A stretch of 64,000 nt of DNA from CBDCUC01 sp965222485 (GTDB taxonomy: Bacteria; Pseudomonadota; Alphaproteobacteria; Rhizobiales; Hyphomicrobiaceae): contig CBDCUC010000039.1 of NCBI GenBank assembly GCA_965222485.1, forward strand, positions 124,001 through 188,000, given 5' to 3'. Within the stretch, counting starts at the first letter, position 1, and each line of letters starts with the position of its first letter. The position numbers and the translations under genes were made by a program. The notes under the pieces are model-generated. The model did no database searches and had not been told where the DNA came from. It was given only the letters and a program-made list of their open reading frames with translations. Below are positions 18,577 through 27,443 of this stretch, piece after piece.

Positions 18577-19524
18577 TTAGTCGCGCGCGGCTTGCGTGAT
18601 ATTGCGGAACACGTCCTCAAGACGCGGCCGATGGCGTCCGACCTCCTCGACCGTGAACTTTGCTTTGGTCAAATCTGCCACCAACTGTGCCGGCTCTGCA
18701 GTTTTGTCCGCTGGATGGATCAAGACGCTTGTGGATCCGTTGACGCGTTCCAGAAGCTCTACCCCGCCCGCGCCGGTAACGGACTCCAACCGCGCCAGCT
18801 CGTCGTCGTCGCCGGTCGACGCAATAGTAACGCGGATGGCGCGGTCCTGAGTGTCTTTTGCCATGAGGCCCGATGGCGTTTCGTCCGCGACAACTTTTCC
18901 CTCTGCGATAATGACAGCGCGGCTACAGACAGCCTCAACCTCTTCAAGAATATGAGTTGAAACGATGATCGCTTTATCTGCTGCAATCCGCTTGATGAGC
19001 TCACGCATTTCGTGTTTCTGGTTGGGGTCAAGGCCATCGGTGGGCTCGTCGAGAATGAGTACGTCGGGATCGTGAACGAGTGCCTGCGCAATTCCGACGC
19101 GGCGCTTAAAGCCCTTCGACAGCGTATCTACTGGCTTGCTCCAAACATCGGTCAGATTGATGTTTTCGACCATGTCGACGAGACGATCGTTAAGCGCCGG
19201 ACCGTCAAGCCCACGCATCCTGCCGACAAATTCCATAAAGTCCGCGACCGTCATGTCCTCATAGGCAGGCGCACCTTCCGGCAAATAACCAAGCCGCCGC
19301 TTGGCCTCGATGGACTGGGAGTTCACATCATGCCCGCAAATCGAGGCTCTGCCTTCATCCGGATCAAGGAATCCCGCCAGCATTCGCATTGTCGTTGTCT
19401 TGCCCGCGCCGTTCGGACCGAGAAATCCGACGACTTCGCCCCGCTTGACTTGCAAATCGACGGAATCGACCGCCGTCACCTCTCCAAATCGCTTCGTGAG
19501 ATCGTACGCTTCAATCAGATTCAT
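18577..19524 (-). CDS. ABC transporter ATP-binding protein, GldA-like
   Basis: This 315-residue cytoplasmic ATPase has Walker A GPNGAGKTT near residue 37, Q-loop YLPEGAPAYE, a signature-like segment TLSKGFKRRVGIAQAL, Walker B VLILDEPTDGLDP and the H-loop STHILEEVE. The last 90 residues form the regulatory extension common in ABC-2 exporter ATPases. The signature reads LSKGFKRR rather than LSGGQ, as is usual in this subfamily. It is the first gene of the four-gene operon ATPase-permease-GldG-DUF4340. The transported substrate is unknown. Confidence 0.9.
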   Translation of the reverse strand: MNLIEAYDLTKRFGEVTAVDSVDLQVKRGEVVGFLGPNGAGKTTTMRMLAGFLDPDEGRASICGHDVNSQSIEAKRRLGYLPEGAPAYEDMTVADFMEFVGRMRGLDGPALNDRLVDMVENINLTDVWSKPVDTLSKGFKRRVGIAQALVHDPDVLILDEPTDGLDPNQKHEMRELIKRIAADKAIIVSTHILEEVEAVCSRAVIIAEGKVVADETPSGLMAKDTQDRAIRVTIASTGDDDELARLESVTGAGGVELLERVNGSTSVLIHPADKTAEPAQLVADLTKAKFTVEEVGRHRPRLEDVFRNITQAARD

Positions 19525-20016
19525 GTTTGCGGCGCGTCCCTGTTCGATTTCGACCGTGCGCGAGCATGACGAGGCCTCGCTTGCAGCTCCATCAGGTGTG
19601 ATCCGGGGCAGTTATGCAGCGTCAGGTCATCTTTGTGTTTGCAAATGGGGCGGCAGAAAAAACGCTCCCTAACGAGCGGATTTTGGTCACTCTTTTGACA
19701 CTTTCAAGGGGGCGGCGCAAAATTTTTTTCCTCTTCGGACGTGGTTCCTAACAGTCGGAAAAAACGAAAGAAATCCTGTCGGCATCGGTCTGTTGTCGAT
19801 GCCTCAACGTGGCAACAATTTGATCGTCAGTGCGGGTTTCCCCCCTTATGCCCAGAACCTCACGCGAAGCGCCGGCCGGCACCACAATCCCTTTACAAAA
19901 CTTTACGCAAGCGACAACCGCGGGAAACAGGGTGCCTCCATTGTGATCGTGCGGCGGCTGAAGCGCTGCTGCGACTTGAAAAGGCCAACCAAATTTCGAG
20001 CACAAGGGAAAAGATC
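19525..20016. other. Intergenic region between ABC operon and Spy-like gene
   Basis: About 490 bases lie between the divergent ABC ATPase and Spy-like genes. An open frame continuous with the Spy-like gene reaches back to 19741, but the added residues look random and the ribosome-binding site is at 20017. The region holds the promoter candidate at 19695-19723. I see nothing else definite. Confidence 0.5.
19695..19723 (+). promoter_or_regulatory. Sigma70-type promoter candidate for spy-like/two-component genes
   Basis: A perfect -35 TTGACA (19695-19700) is followed after exactly 17 bases by CAAAAT (19718-19723), which matches four of six -10 positions. Transcription would start near 19730 and give a leader of nearly 290 bases before the ATG at 20017. 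The match is seen in sequence; activity is inferred. Confidence 0.4.
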
Positions 20017-20613
20017 ATGACTGACAATGCAAATCCTGAAAACAATGCACCAACATCAAATGGCGTCAATCGGAGTGGAGGACGCAAGCGCCGTTGGTTC
20101 GGGCTTGTCGGTGTCGCAATGTTAAGCGCGCTTGCCGGTGGTTTCGCAACCAAGGCCTTCAGCCACGGCCATGGCTGGCGCGGCCACTTTGGCCACGGCT
20201 CTGGGCTCATTATGGTGCGCGGAGAGATTAATCCGGAACGCGCGGCCAAACGTGCAACACGCATGGCAAAGCACTTGGGCGTAGAAGTAGACGCGACAGC
20301 CGAACAGCAGGCCAAGCTCAACGAGATTGCCAGCGGTTTGGTCTCCGACATGTTGCCGTTGCGCAAGAAACTCAGTGAAGCGCGCAAACGCGGTGTCGAC
20401 TTGGTCACTGCCGAAACAGTTGACCGCAGTGCCATCGAGGCATTCCGTCAAGAACAAATGGCGACGGCCGACGAAATGACCCAGCGGCTCGCCTCAGCGC
20501 TGACCGACGCTGCTGAAGTGCTGACACCTGATCAGCGCAAGATCCTCGCTGAGCGCGTTGCCGATTTTCGCGAGCGCCGCGGCTGGTTCGGACGCCATCA
20601 TTGGCGCAGATAA
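20017..20613 (+). CDS. Spy/CpxP-like periplasmic protein, His-rich
   Basis: This 198-residue protein has a basic N-terminus (GGRKRRW), one hydrophobic export or anchor segment (about 27-46) and then a histidine-glycine cluster (HGHGWRGHFGHG, about 50-61). The rest is helical, with conserved-looking pairs LTPDQRKIL near the C-terminus and a final HHWRR. This fits the periplasmic heavy-metal-resistance/Spy/CpxP family, which acts as a metal-sensing adaptor or chaperone. The ATG at 20017 follows AAGGGAAAAG. It precedes an OmpR/EnvZ-type pair on the same strand, suggesting an envelope- or metal-stress module. The metal and chaperone roles are inferred. Confidence 0.8.
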   Translation: MTDNANPENNAPTSNGVNRSGGRKRRWFGLVGVAMLSALAGGFATKAFSHGHGWRGHFGHGSGLIMVRGEINPERAAKRATRMAKHLGVEVDATAEQQAKLNEIASGLVSDMLPLRKKLSEARKRGVDLVTAETVDRSAIEAFRQEQMATADEMTQRLASALTDAAEVLTPDQRKILAERVADFRERRGWFGRHHWRR

Positions 20614-20769
20614 AACAGCACGCGCAATGGCATCAGCCTAGCTACGACCTCGGGCAGACATTTCCCTTCCCCCATCATGCCCGTGCCGCGGCATCCGGCC
20701 AACACCCGCCGGATGCCGCTTGACCCTGGCAAGGTCGTGCCGCAACGTTCAGTGAGCATTGAAATACCA

Positions 20770-21495
20770 ATGAGCCTAACCACAACGGACGAGGCGGGAC
20801 GATTGAGCCAGCGAATTCTCATCATTGAAGACGATCAAAGGCTCGGCGAAATGGTGCGTGAGTACCTTGTCGAGGCTGGCTACGACGCGAACGTTGCAAT
20901 GACCGGTGCGGACGGATTAAACGCCATCAAGCGCGACAACTTCGATGCGCTCGTTCTTGATCTCATGCTTCCCGACATGGACGGGCTCGACGTCTGCCGC
21001 CAAATTCGCGTTACGCAAGATCTACCGATAATCATGTTGACGGCGCGCGGCGACGCCATGGACCGCGTCGTTGGGCTGGAAATCGGTGCTGACGATTATT
21101 TGCCAAAGCCGTTTGAGCCGCGTGAATTACTGGCGCGGCTGAAAGCCATATTACGACGGTCTGGCGCTGGCTCCAGCGACGCGCGCGATGTCTTGAGGTT
21201 TGGCGCGTTGGAGATCGATAAAGCGGCTAGACGTGCCAGGTTAGATGGCAAGGATGTGCAACTTACAAGCTACCAGTTTGCGCTGCTCCTCGCCCTAAGC
21301 GAGCACGCAGGCCGCGTCATGAGCCGTGACCAGATCATGGACTTGATGAAAGGCGAACAATTCGACGCATTTGATCGATCCATCGATGTGCACATTTCGC
21401 GCCTGCGCCAGTCGATTGAGGATGATCCAAAAACGCCGCGAAGAATAATAACTGTACGTGGCGCAGGCTACGTTTTCGCGAAATCGCAGGAATAA
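20770..21495 (+). CDS. OmpR-family response regulator
   Basis: This is a response regulator of 241 residues from the ATG at 20770. The receiver domain has acidic residues IIEDD (about 18-22), the phospho-acceptor Asp64 in LVLDLMLPDMDG and the conserved Lys in LPKPFEP. The C-terminal winged helix ends in RIITVRGAGYVF. An earlier in-frame ATG at 20677 adds 31 unconserved residues and has no ribosome-binding site. It is followed by a sensor kinase 73 bases downstream and preceded by the Spy-like gene, so all three probably form one regulatory unit. Confidence 0.92.
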   Translation: MSLTTTDEAGRLSQRILIIEDDQRLGEMVREYLVEAGYDANVAMTGADGLNAIKRDNFDALVLDLMLPDMDGLDVCRQIRVTQDLPIIMLTARGDAMDRVVGLEIGADDYLPKPFEPRELLARLKAILRRSGAGSSDARDVLRFGALEIDKAARRARLDGKDVQLTSYQFALLLALSEHAGRVMSRDQIMDLMKGEQFDAFDRSIDVHISRLRQSIEDDPKTPRRIITVRGAGYVFAKSQE

Positions 21496-21568
21496 CGAGT
21501 TTTATGATGAGCCGCTTCGCAAAAGAAAACAGCTTTGCAACCACGCTATCCCGCAGGGAGCCTGAAGC

Positions 21569-22840
21569 TTGAAGCGTCTGTCACACCAAATCTATTTGAC
21601 GATCATCGTCTGCCTCATCGCCGTGGTCGCCATTGCTGCGGTCACACTGCAACGCTCAGGCCGCCAGGAAAACGTTCGCCACGCCTTTGCTGTTGCCGGT
21701 GAATTGGCATCGGCCGCCCTGCCTGATGCCGGCGCACCCAATGCACAACAGCAGCGCGCCGTTGCACGGCTTGCGACACGACTGCGATTGGAACTGGGCC
21801 TCTATTCACCCGGAGGAGAAAGAATTGCCGCCGTATCGAGACACCCGCTTCCCGGTCCGCCGCGTCACCGTGATGAAAGCGGCTTTATCTACGGTCGCGG
21901 CGGTCCTGCCTGGGCCATCGCACTGCCCGACGGACGATGGTTGGTGGCCCGGGCCCCCCGGCGCGGCCACCGCCGTCCCATAATTGGTTTTATTCTTTTG
22001 CTGGGGGGTATTGCATTGGTTGTGGCAATTGCATCCTGGCCGGTTGTGCGAGGACTGACGCGGCGTCTTGAGCATCTCCAGGAGGGTGTGGAACGCCTTG
22101 GCGCCGGCGATCTGTCGGCACGAGTGGACGTAAGCGGACGCGACGAGGTCGCGCAACTTGCAGCAAGTTTTAATAAATCAGCTGCGCGGATCGATGCGTT
22201 GTTGCGCTCACACAAATTGCTGTTGGCCAACGCAAGTCACGAACTGCGCACGCCATTGGCGCGCATCCGTCTTGCAACGGAGCTCCTGAAGGATGATGCG
22301 GACCCCAAGCGCAAAGAGGCGCTGGAACGCGACATCGCAGAACTCGACAAGATGATAGAGGAAATCCTTCTCCTAAGCCGTCTCGATGCGCTCGACGAGC
22401 TTGAGGTGCGTGAGGATGTTGATTTGCTGGCACTGGCGGCGGAAGAGGGCGCCAGATTTTCAGATTGTGATGTTTCCGGCTCACCCGTGACGGTCAATGG
22501 CGACAGCCATTTGTTGCGCCGCTTGTTGCGCAACCTCATTGAAAACGCCGATCGGCACGGTGCCCCACCCATTCACCTGACGATAAATGAAGGCAACGAC
22601 GAATCGGCTGTGATTGTGGTCACCGACAACGGTCCCGGTGTCAGTTCCGCTGTTGCCGAACATATTTTTGAGCCCTTCATGCGCGGAGCCAGTCGCGGGA
22701 CGCGAAGCGGTACGGGTCTTGGGCTCGCCTTGGTGCGTCAGATTGCCGAACGGCACGGCGGAACAGTCGAGCTCTTGCCGGGAAGTGATCGCAAGCGCCT
22801 GAACCGTTTCCGCGTCACGCTCCAATCCCGCGCCGCCTGA
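21569..22840 (+). CDS. Sensor histidine kinase (HAMP, HisKA, HATPase)
   Basis: This 423-residue inner-membrane kinase starts with TTG at 21569, eight bases after AGGGAG. TM1 spans about 8-27 and TM2 about 137-158, enclosing a periplasmic sensor of about 110 residues with His- and Arg-rich stretches. HAMP follows (about 158-212). The phospho-acceptor is His224 in ASHELRTPL. The ATPase domain shows the N box NLIENADRHG and G boxes DNGPGV and GTGLGLAL. It is the presumed partner of the adjacent response regulator. Signal identity is unknown; the neighbouring His-rich periplasmic protein hints at metal or envelope stress. Confidence 0.92.
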   Translation: MKRLSHQIYLTIIVCLIAVVAIAAVTLQRSGRQENVRHAFAVAGELASAALPDAGAPNAQQQRAVARLATRLRLELGLYSPGGERIAAVSRHPLPGPPRHRDESGFIYGRGGPAWAIALPDGRWLVARAPRRGHRRPIIGFILLLGGIALVVAIASWPVVRGLTRRLEHLQEGVERLGAGDLSARVDVSGRDEVAQLAASFNKSAARIDALLRSHKLLLANASHELRTPLARIRLATELLKDDADPKRKEALERDIAELDKMIEEILLLSRLDALDELEVREDVDLLALAAEEGARFSDCDVSGSPVTVNGDSHLLRRLLRNLIENADRHGAPPIHLTINEGNDESAVIVVTDNGPGVSSAVAEHIFEPFMRGASRGTRSGTGLGLALVRQIAERHGGTVELLPGSDRKRLNRFRVTLQSRAA

Positions 22841-22876
22841 CGCGCTGTTTGGCTTTGCGCAGCAAGGTGCTGCCCC

Positions 22877-23485
22877 TCAATCGGCGGCAGCGTCTTCCCT
22901 CACTTCGACGATTTCGCCATGCGCTGGGATCAACTGCGGCCACTCATGTGCAGGTTTTCCTGCAAGTGTTCCACGCAGCGCACTGATCGGCCCGCCATGA
23001 CTAACCGCGATGACCGGTACGGCGCGAGGCAGAGAGGTAAACCATTCCCACACCCGATCACGCATGGCGCTAGCCGTTTCCCCTCCTGGCGGACCGTAGG
23101 TATCCGGCTCGCTTATGAGGCGTGTCATGTCGTCTCCGGTTTCCAAATAAATTTCCGCCCAGCTTCTAAGCTCCCACGTTCCGAAGTTGAACTCAGCCAA
23201 TCGCGCATCGGTAACAGCGGAACACCCACATTGAGCAGCTATCGCATCTGCCAGATGCCGGGCACGCGTAAGGCCGGAATGAATGACCATTGGCGTGGGT
23301 GAACCCGGGCTTACGCCTATCGCCAGTTTTACCGCTATGTCTTCGGCGTGGGCGAGTCCCGCCTCGGAAAGCGCTACATCCGATGCGCCATAACACACCC
23401 CCTGATAGCGCTCCTCAACGGCGGTGTGACGCACCAGCCTTAGCCATATCGGTCGTACTTGGTCATTGCCCTTTCCAACCGTCAT
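22877..23485 (-). CDS. cobC: Histidine phosphatase, probable alpha-ribazole phosphatase
   Basis: This 202-residue phosphoglycerate-mutase-like phosphatase has the catalytic RHT motif at about residues 19-21 (LRLVRHTAVEE), the second conserved block HSGLTRARH near 68 and the late His in AVSHGGPI near 162. Its start ATG overlaps the stop of cobU (ATGA at 23482-23485), so it is the last gene of a coupled cobalamin operon. In this context dephosphorylation of alpha-ribazole phosphate is expected. The general fold is certain; the substrate comes from context. Confidence 0.87.
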   Translation of the reverse strand: MTVGKGNDQVRPIWLRLVRHTAVEERYQGVCYGASDVALSEAGLAHAEDIAVKLAIGVSPGSPTPMVIHSGLTRARHLADAIAAQCGCSAVTDARLAEFNFGTWELRSWAEIYLETGDDMTRLISEPDTYGPPGGETASAMRDRVWEWFTSLPRAVPVIAVSHGGPISALRGTLAGKPAHEWPQLIPAHGEIVEVREDAAAD

Positions 23486-24048
23486 GTTCTTTCTCTCGGC
23501 TTCAAGCGCATCGGCAATCCGGCGACGACCAGCTCCACAATATCTGCGGCTTGCGCCAAGTCCTGATTGAGGCGGCCTTGCAAATCGCGAAATTGCCGGC
23601 CTGTCTTCGATGCCGGAACAACGCCGTTCCCAATTTCATTTGACACCATGACAACGCTCACCGATGTGGACTGCATGGCCTGAAGCCAGCAAGCCGTTTC
23701 GCGCTCGATGTCATGGTTGTTCAACATCAGGTTCGTAAGCCAGAGCGTCATGCAATCGATGACGGCGATCGTCGGGCCTTTGTCGGGTTGCACCGTCTTT
23801 GCGATCGATTGTAGGGCACCAACAAGGTCGTACGGGGCTTCAATTGTCTCCCATGTACCGTCGCGTTCCGCCTGATGACAGCGAACACGTGTCGCCATTT
23901 CCTCATCGAAGACCTGAGCTGTCGCGATATAGAACTTGTTCGCGAAAGGTTGCGACAAGCTGAGCGCGCGAGTTGTCTTGCCTGAGCGCGCACCACCAAG
24001 GATCAGCGCACTCTGGCCGGATCTGATCAGGCTGTCGTCATTCTTCAT
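23482..24048 (-). CDS. cobU: Adenosylcobinamide kinase / phosphate guanylyltransferase
   Basis: This 188-residue bifunctional cytoplasmic enzyme phosphorylates adenosylcobinamide and transfers GMP to give adenosylcobinamide-GDP for lower-loop assembly. The P-loop GGARSGKT is at about residues 18-25, IDCMTLWLTNLM near 95 is the conserved Walker-B-like region, and VSNEIGNGVVP near 129 matches the family. The ATG at 24048 overlaps the cobS stop (ATGA) and the gene overlaps cobC in the same way. An in-frame extension to 24231 would run back into cobS and is rejected. Confidence 0.93.
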   Translation of the reverse strand: MKNDDSLIRSGQSALILGGARSGKTTRALSLSQPFANKFYIATAQVFDEEMATRVRCHQAERDGTWETIEAPYDLVGALQSIAKTVQPDKGPTIAVIDCMTLWLTNLMLNNHDIERETACWLQAMQSTSVSVVMVSNEIGNGVVPASKTGRQFRDLQGRLNQDLAQAADIVELVVAGLPMRLKPRERT

Positions 24049-24872
24049 GAGCCCGTTCCAGCGACAACGGCGGCGCACAAGCCAAGGGTGAACGCAACCA
24101 CAATCGCCGCTCCGAGAATGTCGCCCGAATACCCGCCGAACATGCGATGGGCAATCAGCGCGATCAGGCCGCTGCCAATGAGACAGCCGGCGACAATGGC
24201 AAGCCCGGTCCAGACGCCGACGGTCACGCAACTGATTGTAATGCCGAGTAACAGCGCTACAGCGAGCCGCAAAGCACCAGGCTTTTTCCCTGTGGCAGTA
24301 AGGCCGTCGGTGCGCACACTCTCCATAGTGGCCAACACGACGACGATGGCTGCGCGCGACATGGCGCCGGCCGCAATCAAAACAGTCATCATTCGAAAAG
24401 ATCGGGTGGCGATATCAGGAACAGTTGCCGCAATATCCCGCAAACATTCGACCTGTAACAAGAGCGCGATCACGAGGCCTGCCACACCGTAGACGCCGAT
24501 GTGGCTATCGCGCATGATTTGAAGCTTGTCGTCGCGCGACGTACCACCGCCAGCTCCATCACAAAAGTCTGCAAATCCGTCTTCGTGCATGGCGCCTGTG
24601 ACCAGGATCATGGCAGCTACCGCAGCGACAATGCCTGCGCCTGCGCCGAGCCCTGCAGCAGTGACAATCATGAATATCAGTCCGGCCAATGCGCCAACAA
24701 TTGCGCCTAATAGTGGGTAGGCCCAAACGGCGCGCAGCACGTCCACGTGGCCGTCCTTCATGAGGTGCGGCAGAGGTAGGCGTGTCAGCACCGAGGCGGC
24801 AAGAAACACATCCCAGACGAGGCCTTGCCGCTCGAGGTGTCGCACATCTCCGCCGTTCTCTTTATCCATCAT
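24045..24872 (-). CDS. cobS: Adenosylcobinamide-GDP ribazoletransferase
   Basis: This is an integral membrane enzyme of about 275 residues that joins adenosylcobinamide-GDP with alpha-ribazole to give cobalamin. It has repeated hydrophobic helices and the conserved early region TRLPLP with the catalytic acidic patch HEDGFADFCDGAGGG near residue 96. I chose the ATG at 24872; it overlaps the end of cobT by 11 bases. The longer frame to 24989 lies fully inside cobT. Translational coupling with cobT and cobU is likely. Confidence 0.92.
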   Translation of the reverse strand: MMDKENGGDVRHLERQGLVWDVFLAASVLTRLPLPHLMKDGHVDVLRAVWAYPLLGAIVGALAGLIFMIVTAAGLGAGAGIVAAVAAMILVTGAMHEDGFADFCDGAGGGTSRDDKLQIMRDSHIGVYGVAGLVIALLLQVECLRDIAATVPDIATRSFRMMTVLIAAGAMSRAAIVVVLATMESVRTDGLTATGKKPGALRLAVALLLGITISCVTVGVWTGLAIVAGCLIGSGLIALIAHRMFGGYSGDILGAAIVVAFTLGLCAAVVAGTGS

Positions 24873-25878
24873 CGCGATCCGATACGCCGGCCTCGGAAAA
24901 CGTGGCCATGCTGTTGTGCGTTGCCACGGCCGCACGCACGACCTGTGCTGCCAGCGCCGCGCCGGTCCCTTCGCCAAGCCGCATGCCAAGCTGAAGCAAG
25001 GGCTCTAGGCCAAATGCTTGAAGCAACCGACTATGCGCGGGCTCCGCCGACAAATGCCCGGCCAGACAATGTGCCAGGATATCTGGGTTTTGCGAAAACA
25101 ATGGTGCGACGCTGGCGCATACGACGTAGCCATCGAGCAAAACCGGAATTCGTTTGTGGCGCGCCGCCAAAACGGCGCCCGCAATCGCAGCGGTTTCTCG
25201 TCCGCCCAACCGGCGAAGGGTCTCAAACGCATCTCCTGCTGCGCCCGAATGCAGCTTAAGCGCATCATCGACTGTGCGGGCTTTCAGTGCGACACCCGGT
25301 TCATCATGACCCGTCCCCGGACCGACCCAATCAGATCCACAGCCACCCATAGCCTGTGCCGCCAATGCCGCGGCGATCGTGGTGTTGCCAATTCCCATTT
25401 CACCAATCGCCAGACAATCAATGTCGTCTCCTACGGCCTCGGCCCCGCTTCGCATCGCGGAGAGTGTTTCTCCTTCGCTCAAAGCCGGCTCTATCGCGAT
25501 ATCTGCTGTCGGCCGGTCGAGTTCCAACGGTGTGACAAAGAATTCTAGAGCACCGCTTGCGGCAATCGCATTAATCGCGGCGCCTCCGCTGTTGAAGTTC
25601 TCAACCATCTGCGCCGTCACACTGGCCGGGTAGGGACTGACGCCGCGCTTCGTCACGCCATGGTTCCCAGCAAACAAAGCGACCGTAATTTTTTCAGCGC
25701 GAGGACGCGGTGTTGCTCGCCAACCGGCGAGAAACACGGCAACGTCTTCGAGCCGCCCAAGTGAGCCCGGCGGTTTTGTCAGCTTTTGCTGACGCGCCAG
25801 CGCCTGGGCTCGCCATTCGCCGTTCGGGGCTGGCAGGTCTTGAAGCGCGGCGTCGAATTGTGTGCGGTCTTTGAACAT
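24862..25878 (-). CDS. cobT: Nicotinate-nucleotide--dimethylbenzimidazole phosphoribosyltransferase
   Basis: This 338-residue enzyme makes alpha-ribazole phosphate from dimethylbenzimidazole and nicotinate mononucleotide. Visible family blocks are LTKPPGSLGRLEDVA near residue 35, FAGNHGVTKRGVSPYP near 70, EMGIGNTTIAAAL near 160, and GEGTGAAL near 310 with the catalytic Glu. It is the first gene of cobT-cobS-cobU-cobC. Only 94 bases separate it from the upstream DUF992 gene on the same strand, too short for a typical cobalamin riboswitch, and none is seen. Confidence 0.94.
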   Translation of the reverse strand: MFKDRTQFDAALQDLPAPNGEWRAQALARQQKLTKPPGSLGRLEDVAVFLAGWRATPRPRAEKITVALFAGNHGVTKRGVSPYPASVTAQMVENFNSGGAAINAIAASGALEFFVTPLELDRPTADIAIEPALSEGETLSAMRSGAEAVGDDIDCLAIGEMGIGNTTIAAALAAQAMGGCGSDWVGPGTGHDEPGVALKARTVDDALKLHSGAAGDAFETLRRLGGRETAAIAGAVLAARHKRIPVLLDGYVVCASVAPLFSQNPDILAHCLAGHLSAEPAHSRLLQAFGLEPLLQLGMRLGEGTGAALAAQVVRAAVATHNSMATFSEAGVSDRDDG

Positions 25879-25972
25879 GGCGCAGCGTTAGCCCCCGGCG
25901 GTCGGAATGGCAACGGCTAACGCGTGCCTTACGGCTAATTCATGCCTTGCAGGGCCACGGGCGCAGAGTTCC

Positions 25973-26494
25973 TTATTCGTCAGCCGCATAGAGCGTGAGC
26001 TGCGCGATGCCCGCTGCGATGTTCAGCCCCTGCTGGGCCTGAATACTCAATGGCTGCAGGACAATTGAGGATTTCGAACCACCGACGAGGGCATTGGCGC
26101 CTACGCCAAGCCCGACCGTGGCTTCGCCCGTCACACCGGAATAAAGTCCTGCCAGCGCACCTTTTCCCACGGTGTTGGTCGGCGCCAGCACCCCCCAGGT
26201 AATGTTGGATACAGTCGTCGTACCGATGTCGATGCCAAACTTCGAGATCTTGCCGCGATAACGCTCGCTTCCTGCTGGGCCTACGAAATTGCAGTTTAGC
26301 GTTTTGGTTGATCCGAAGATGAAACCTGAGCCGCCTGCTACAGTGCAGTTGAGCGAGCCGATCTCGATGCGCGGATCCTGTTGAGCATGCGCGCAAACTC
26401 CGAACACGCTGGCACAGGCCGTAAGCATGACCGCCGTCTTGAGAGCAAAACCAGTCGCTGCGGACGGATATTTTGGGGCTTTTGAGTGTTTCAT
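25973..26494 (-). CDS. DUF992 secreted protein
   Basis: This 173-residue protein has a signal peptide (about residues 1-34, ending CAHAQQ), then the beta-rich, glycine-rich DUF992 body beginning IEIGSLNCTVAGG. Two cysteines in the mature part (in LNCTV and LNCNF) could pair. DUF992 proteins are common small periplasmic or surface proteins of Hyphomicrobiales with no established function. The ATG at 26494 follows AGAAGGTGA. It lies upstream of cobT on the same strand, but the functional link is doubtful. Confidence 0.85.
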   Translation of the reverse strand: MKHSKAPKYPSAATGFALKTAVMLTACASVFGVCAHAQQDPRIEIGSLNCTVAGGSGFIFGSTKTLNCNFVGPAGSERYRGKISKFGIDIGTTTVSNITWGVLAPTNTVGKGALAGLYSGVTGEATVGLGVGANALVGGSKSSIVLQPLSIQAQQGLNIAAGIAQLTLYAADE

Positions 26495-26728
26495 GACATT
26501 CACCTTCTCTTGCACACCCGCCGGATTCGAACTGCCTCCTGCGTTTGCCTGCTGGTGACCTGAATCATCTCTCCATCATCGATTGATGAGGGTAAGCCGC
26601 ACGAGATGTGTGATTGGCCTGTCGCCCGCTCTTCGCATAGCATAGCAATGATGCCTGAACTTTGGCCAAAATCAATCGCAGGTCGGCGGACAAAGCGAGC
26701 GTTTCCGTCGAGATTGAGGGCTTGCTTA

Positions 26729-27304
26729 ATGCGCAAATCCAATCTGTCGCGCTGCCACGTAACGATACTCATGTTCGCCGCTGTCGGTTCGGCCCATTTC
26801 CTGGTCTGGGCGACGCCATCGGCCGCTGAACGCCGGTGCATATCAGACTATGACTGCACACGATCGGCTGGCATGCGTAACGAGTATCGCTGCATTGGCG
26901 ACACGCTCATTCGCCGCGAGACCCGTTGCGTCGCCGGCCGCTGCCAGGTCCGCGAGACAACACGGCGAAACTGTGCTGCGGTTCAACGGGGACGATGCGT
27001 TGGAAGCGGGTATCGCCGCCAACGCGGGCGCTGTGATGGGCTTGCCGGCCGTTGCGTCACGCGATCCGAGATTGAAGTCTGCAACAGGTCCTGCGTTTGT
27101 CACGATAACAGGTTGGTGCTGGCCAGTGGCAAGTGTTCGCCTGCAATAGGCTGCCACAGCGTGGTATTGCAATGCCCCGGCGGCTGCACCTGCAAGCCGG
27201 AACCGAAATGCCTGGATGGCAAAAAAGACGAAGGTGAACGGCCGCTCAGCAAGCCGGACGCGAAGGAAAATCCGGATGCTGGTGCAAAATCTCCGGCACA
27301 ATGA
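26729..27304 (+). CDS. Cysteine-rich secreted protein, unknown
   Basis: This protein of about 191 residues begins with a signal peptide (residues 1-37, ending TPSAA). The mature chain has about 18 cysteines, many in an RC spacing every 7-12 residues (RCISDYDC, YRCIG, TRCVAGRCQV, SCVC). A Lys/Glu/Pro-rich tail follows (about 155-191). The pattern looks like an extracellular disulphide-rich domain. I do not recognise a family. An in-frame ATG at 26606 would put unconserved residues before the signal and is rejected. The reverse-strand open frame over the same bases lacks signal and composition features. Confidence 0.6.
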   Translation: MRKSNLSRCHVTILMFAAVGSAHFLVWATPSAAERRCISDYDCTRSAGMRNEYRCIGDTLIRRETRCVAGRCQVRETTRRNCAAVQRGRCVGSGYRRQRGRCDGLAGRCVTRSEIEVCNRSCVCHDNRLVLASGKCSPAIGCHSVVLQCPGGCTCKPEPKCLDGKKDEGERPLSKPDAKENPDAGAKSPAQ

Positions 27305-27443
27305 TCTTTATCGCGGCATGACAACCTGAACGTATTGGCGTATTGAGCCGCCTTCGCCCCCGGTTGGCCGAATGGTCGTACTGGGGCATCTCCCTAGACT
27401 GACAAGAAGTATTTTTTTCGATCAAGCAGCAAAGGCAATTGAC

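Noticed and set aside
25879..25972. Possible cobalamin riboswitch upstream of cobT
   Set aside because: The gap is only 94 bases and shows no B12-box-like element or extended pairing.
26515..26560. Sequence resembling a tRNA T-loop on the minus strand (gttcgaatc)
   Set aside because: The flanking bases do not form a five-bp T-stem and no acceptor or anticodon stems are found; the match is chance near the DUF992 start.
26843..27301. 152-residue reverse-strand frame opposite the Cys-rich gene
   Set aside because: No ribosome-binding site, signal or domain; the plus-strand frame has a signal peptide and a regular cysteine pattern.
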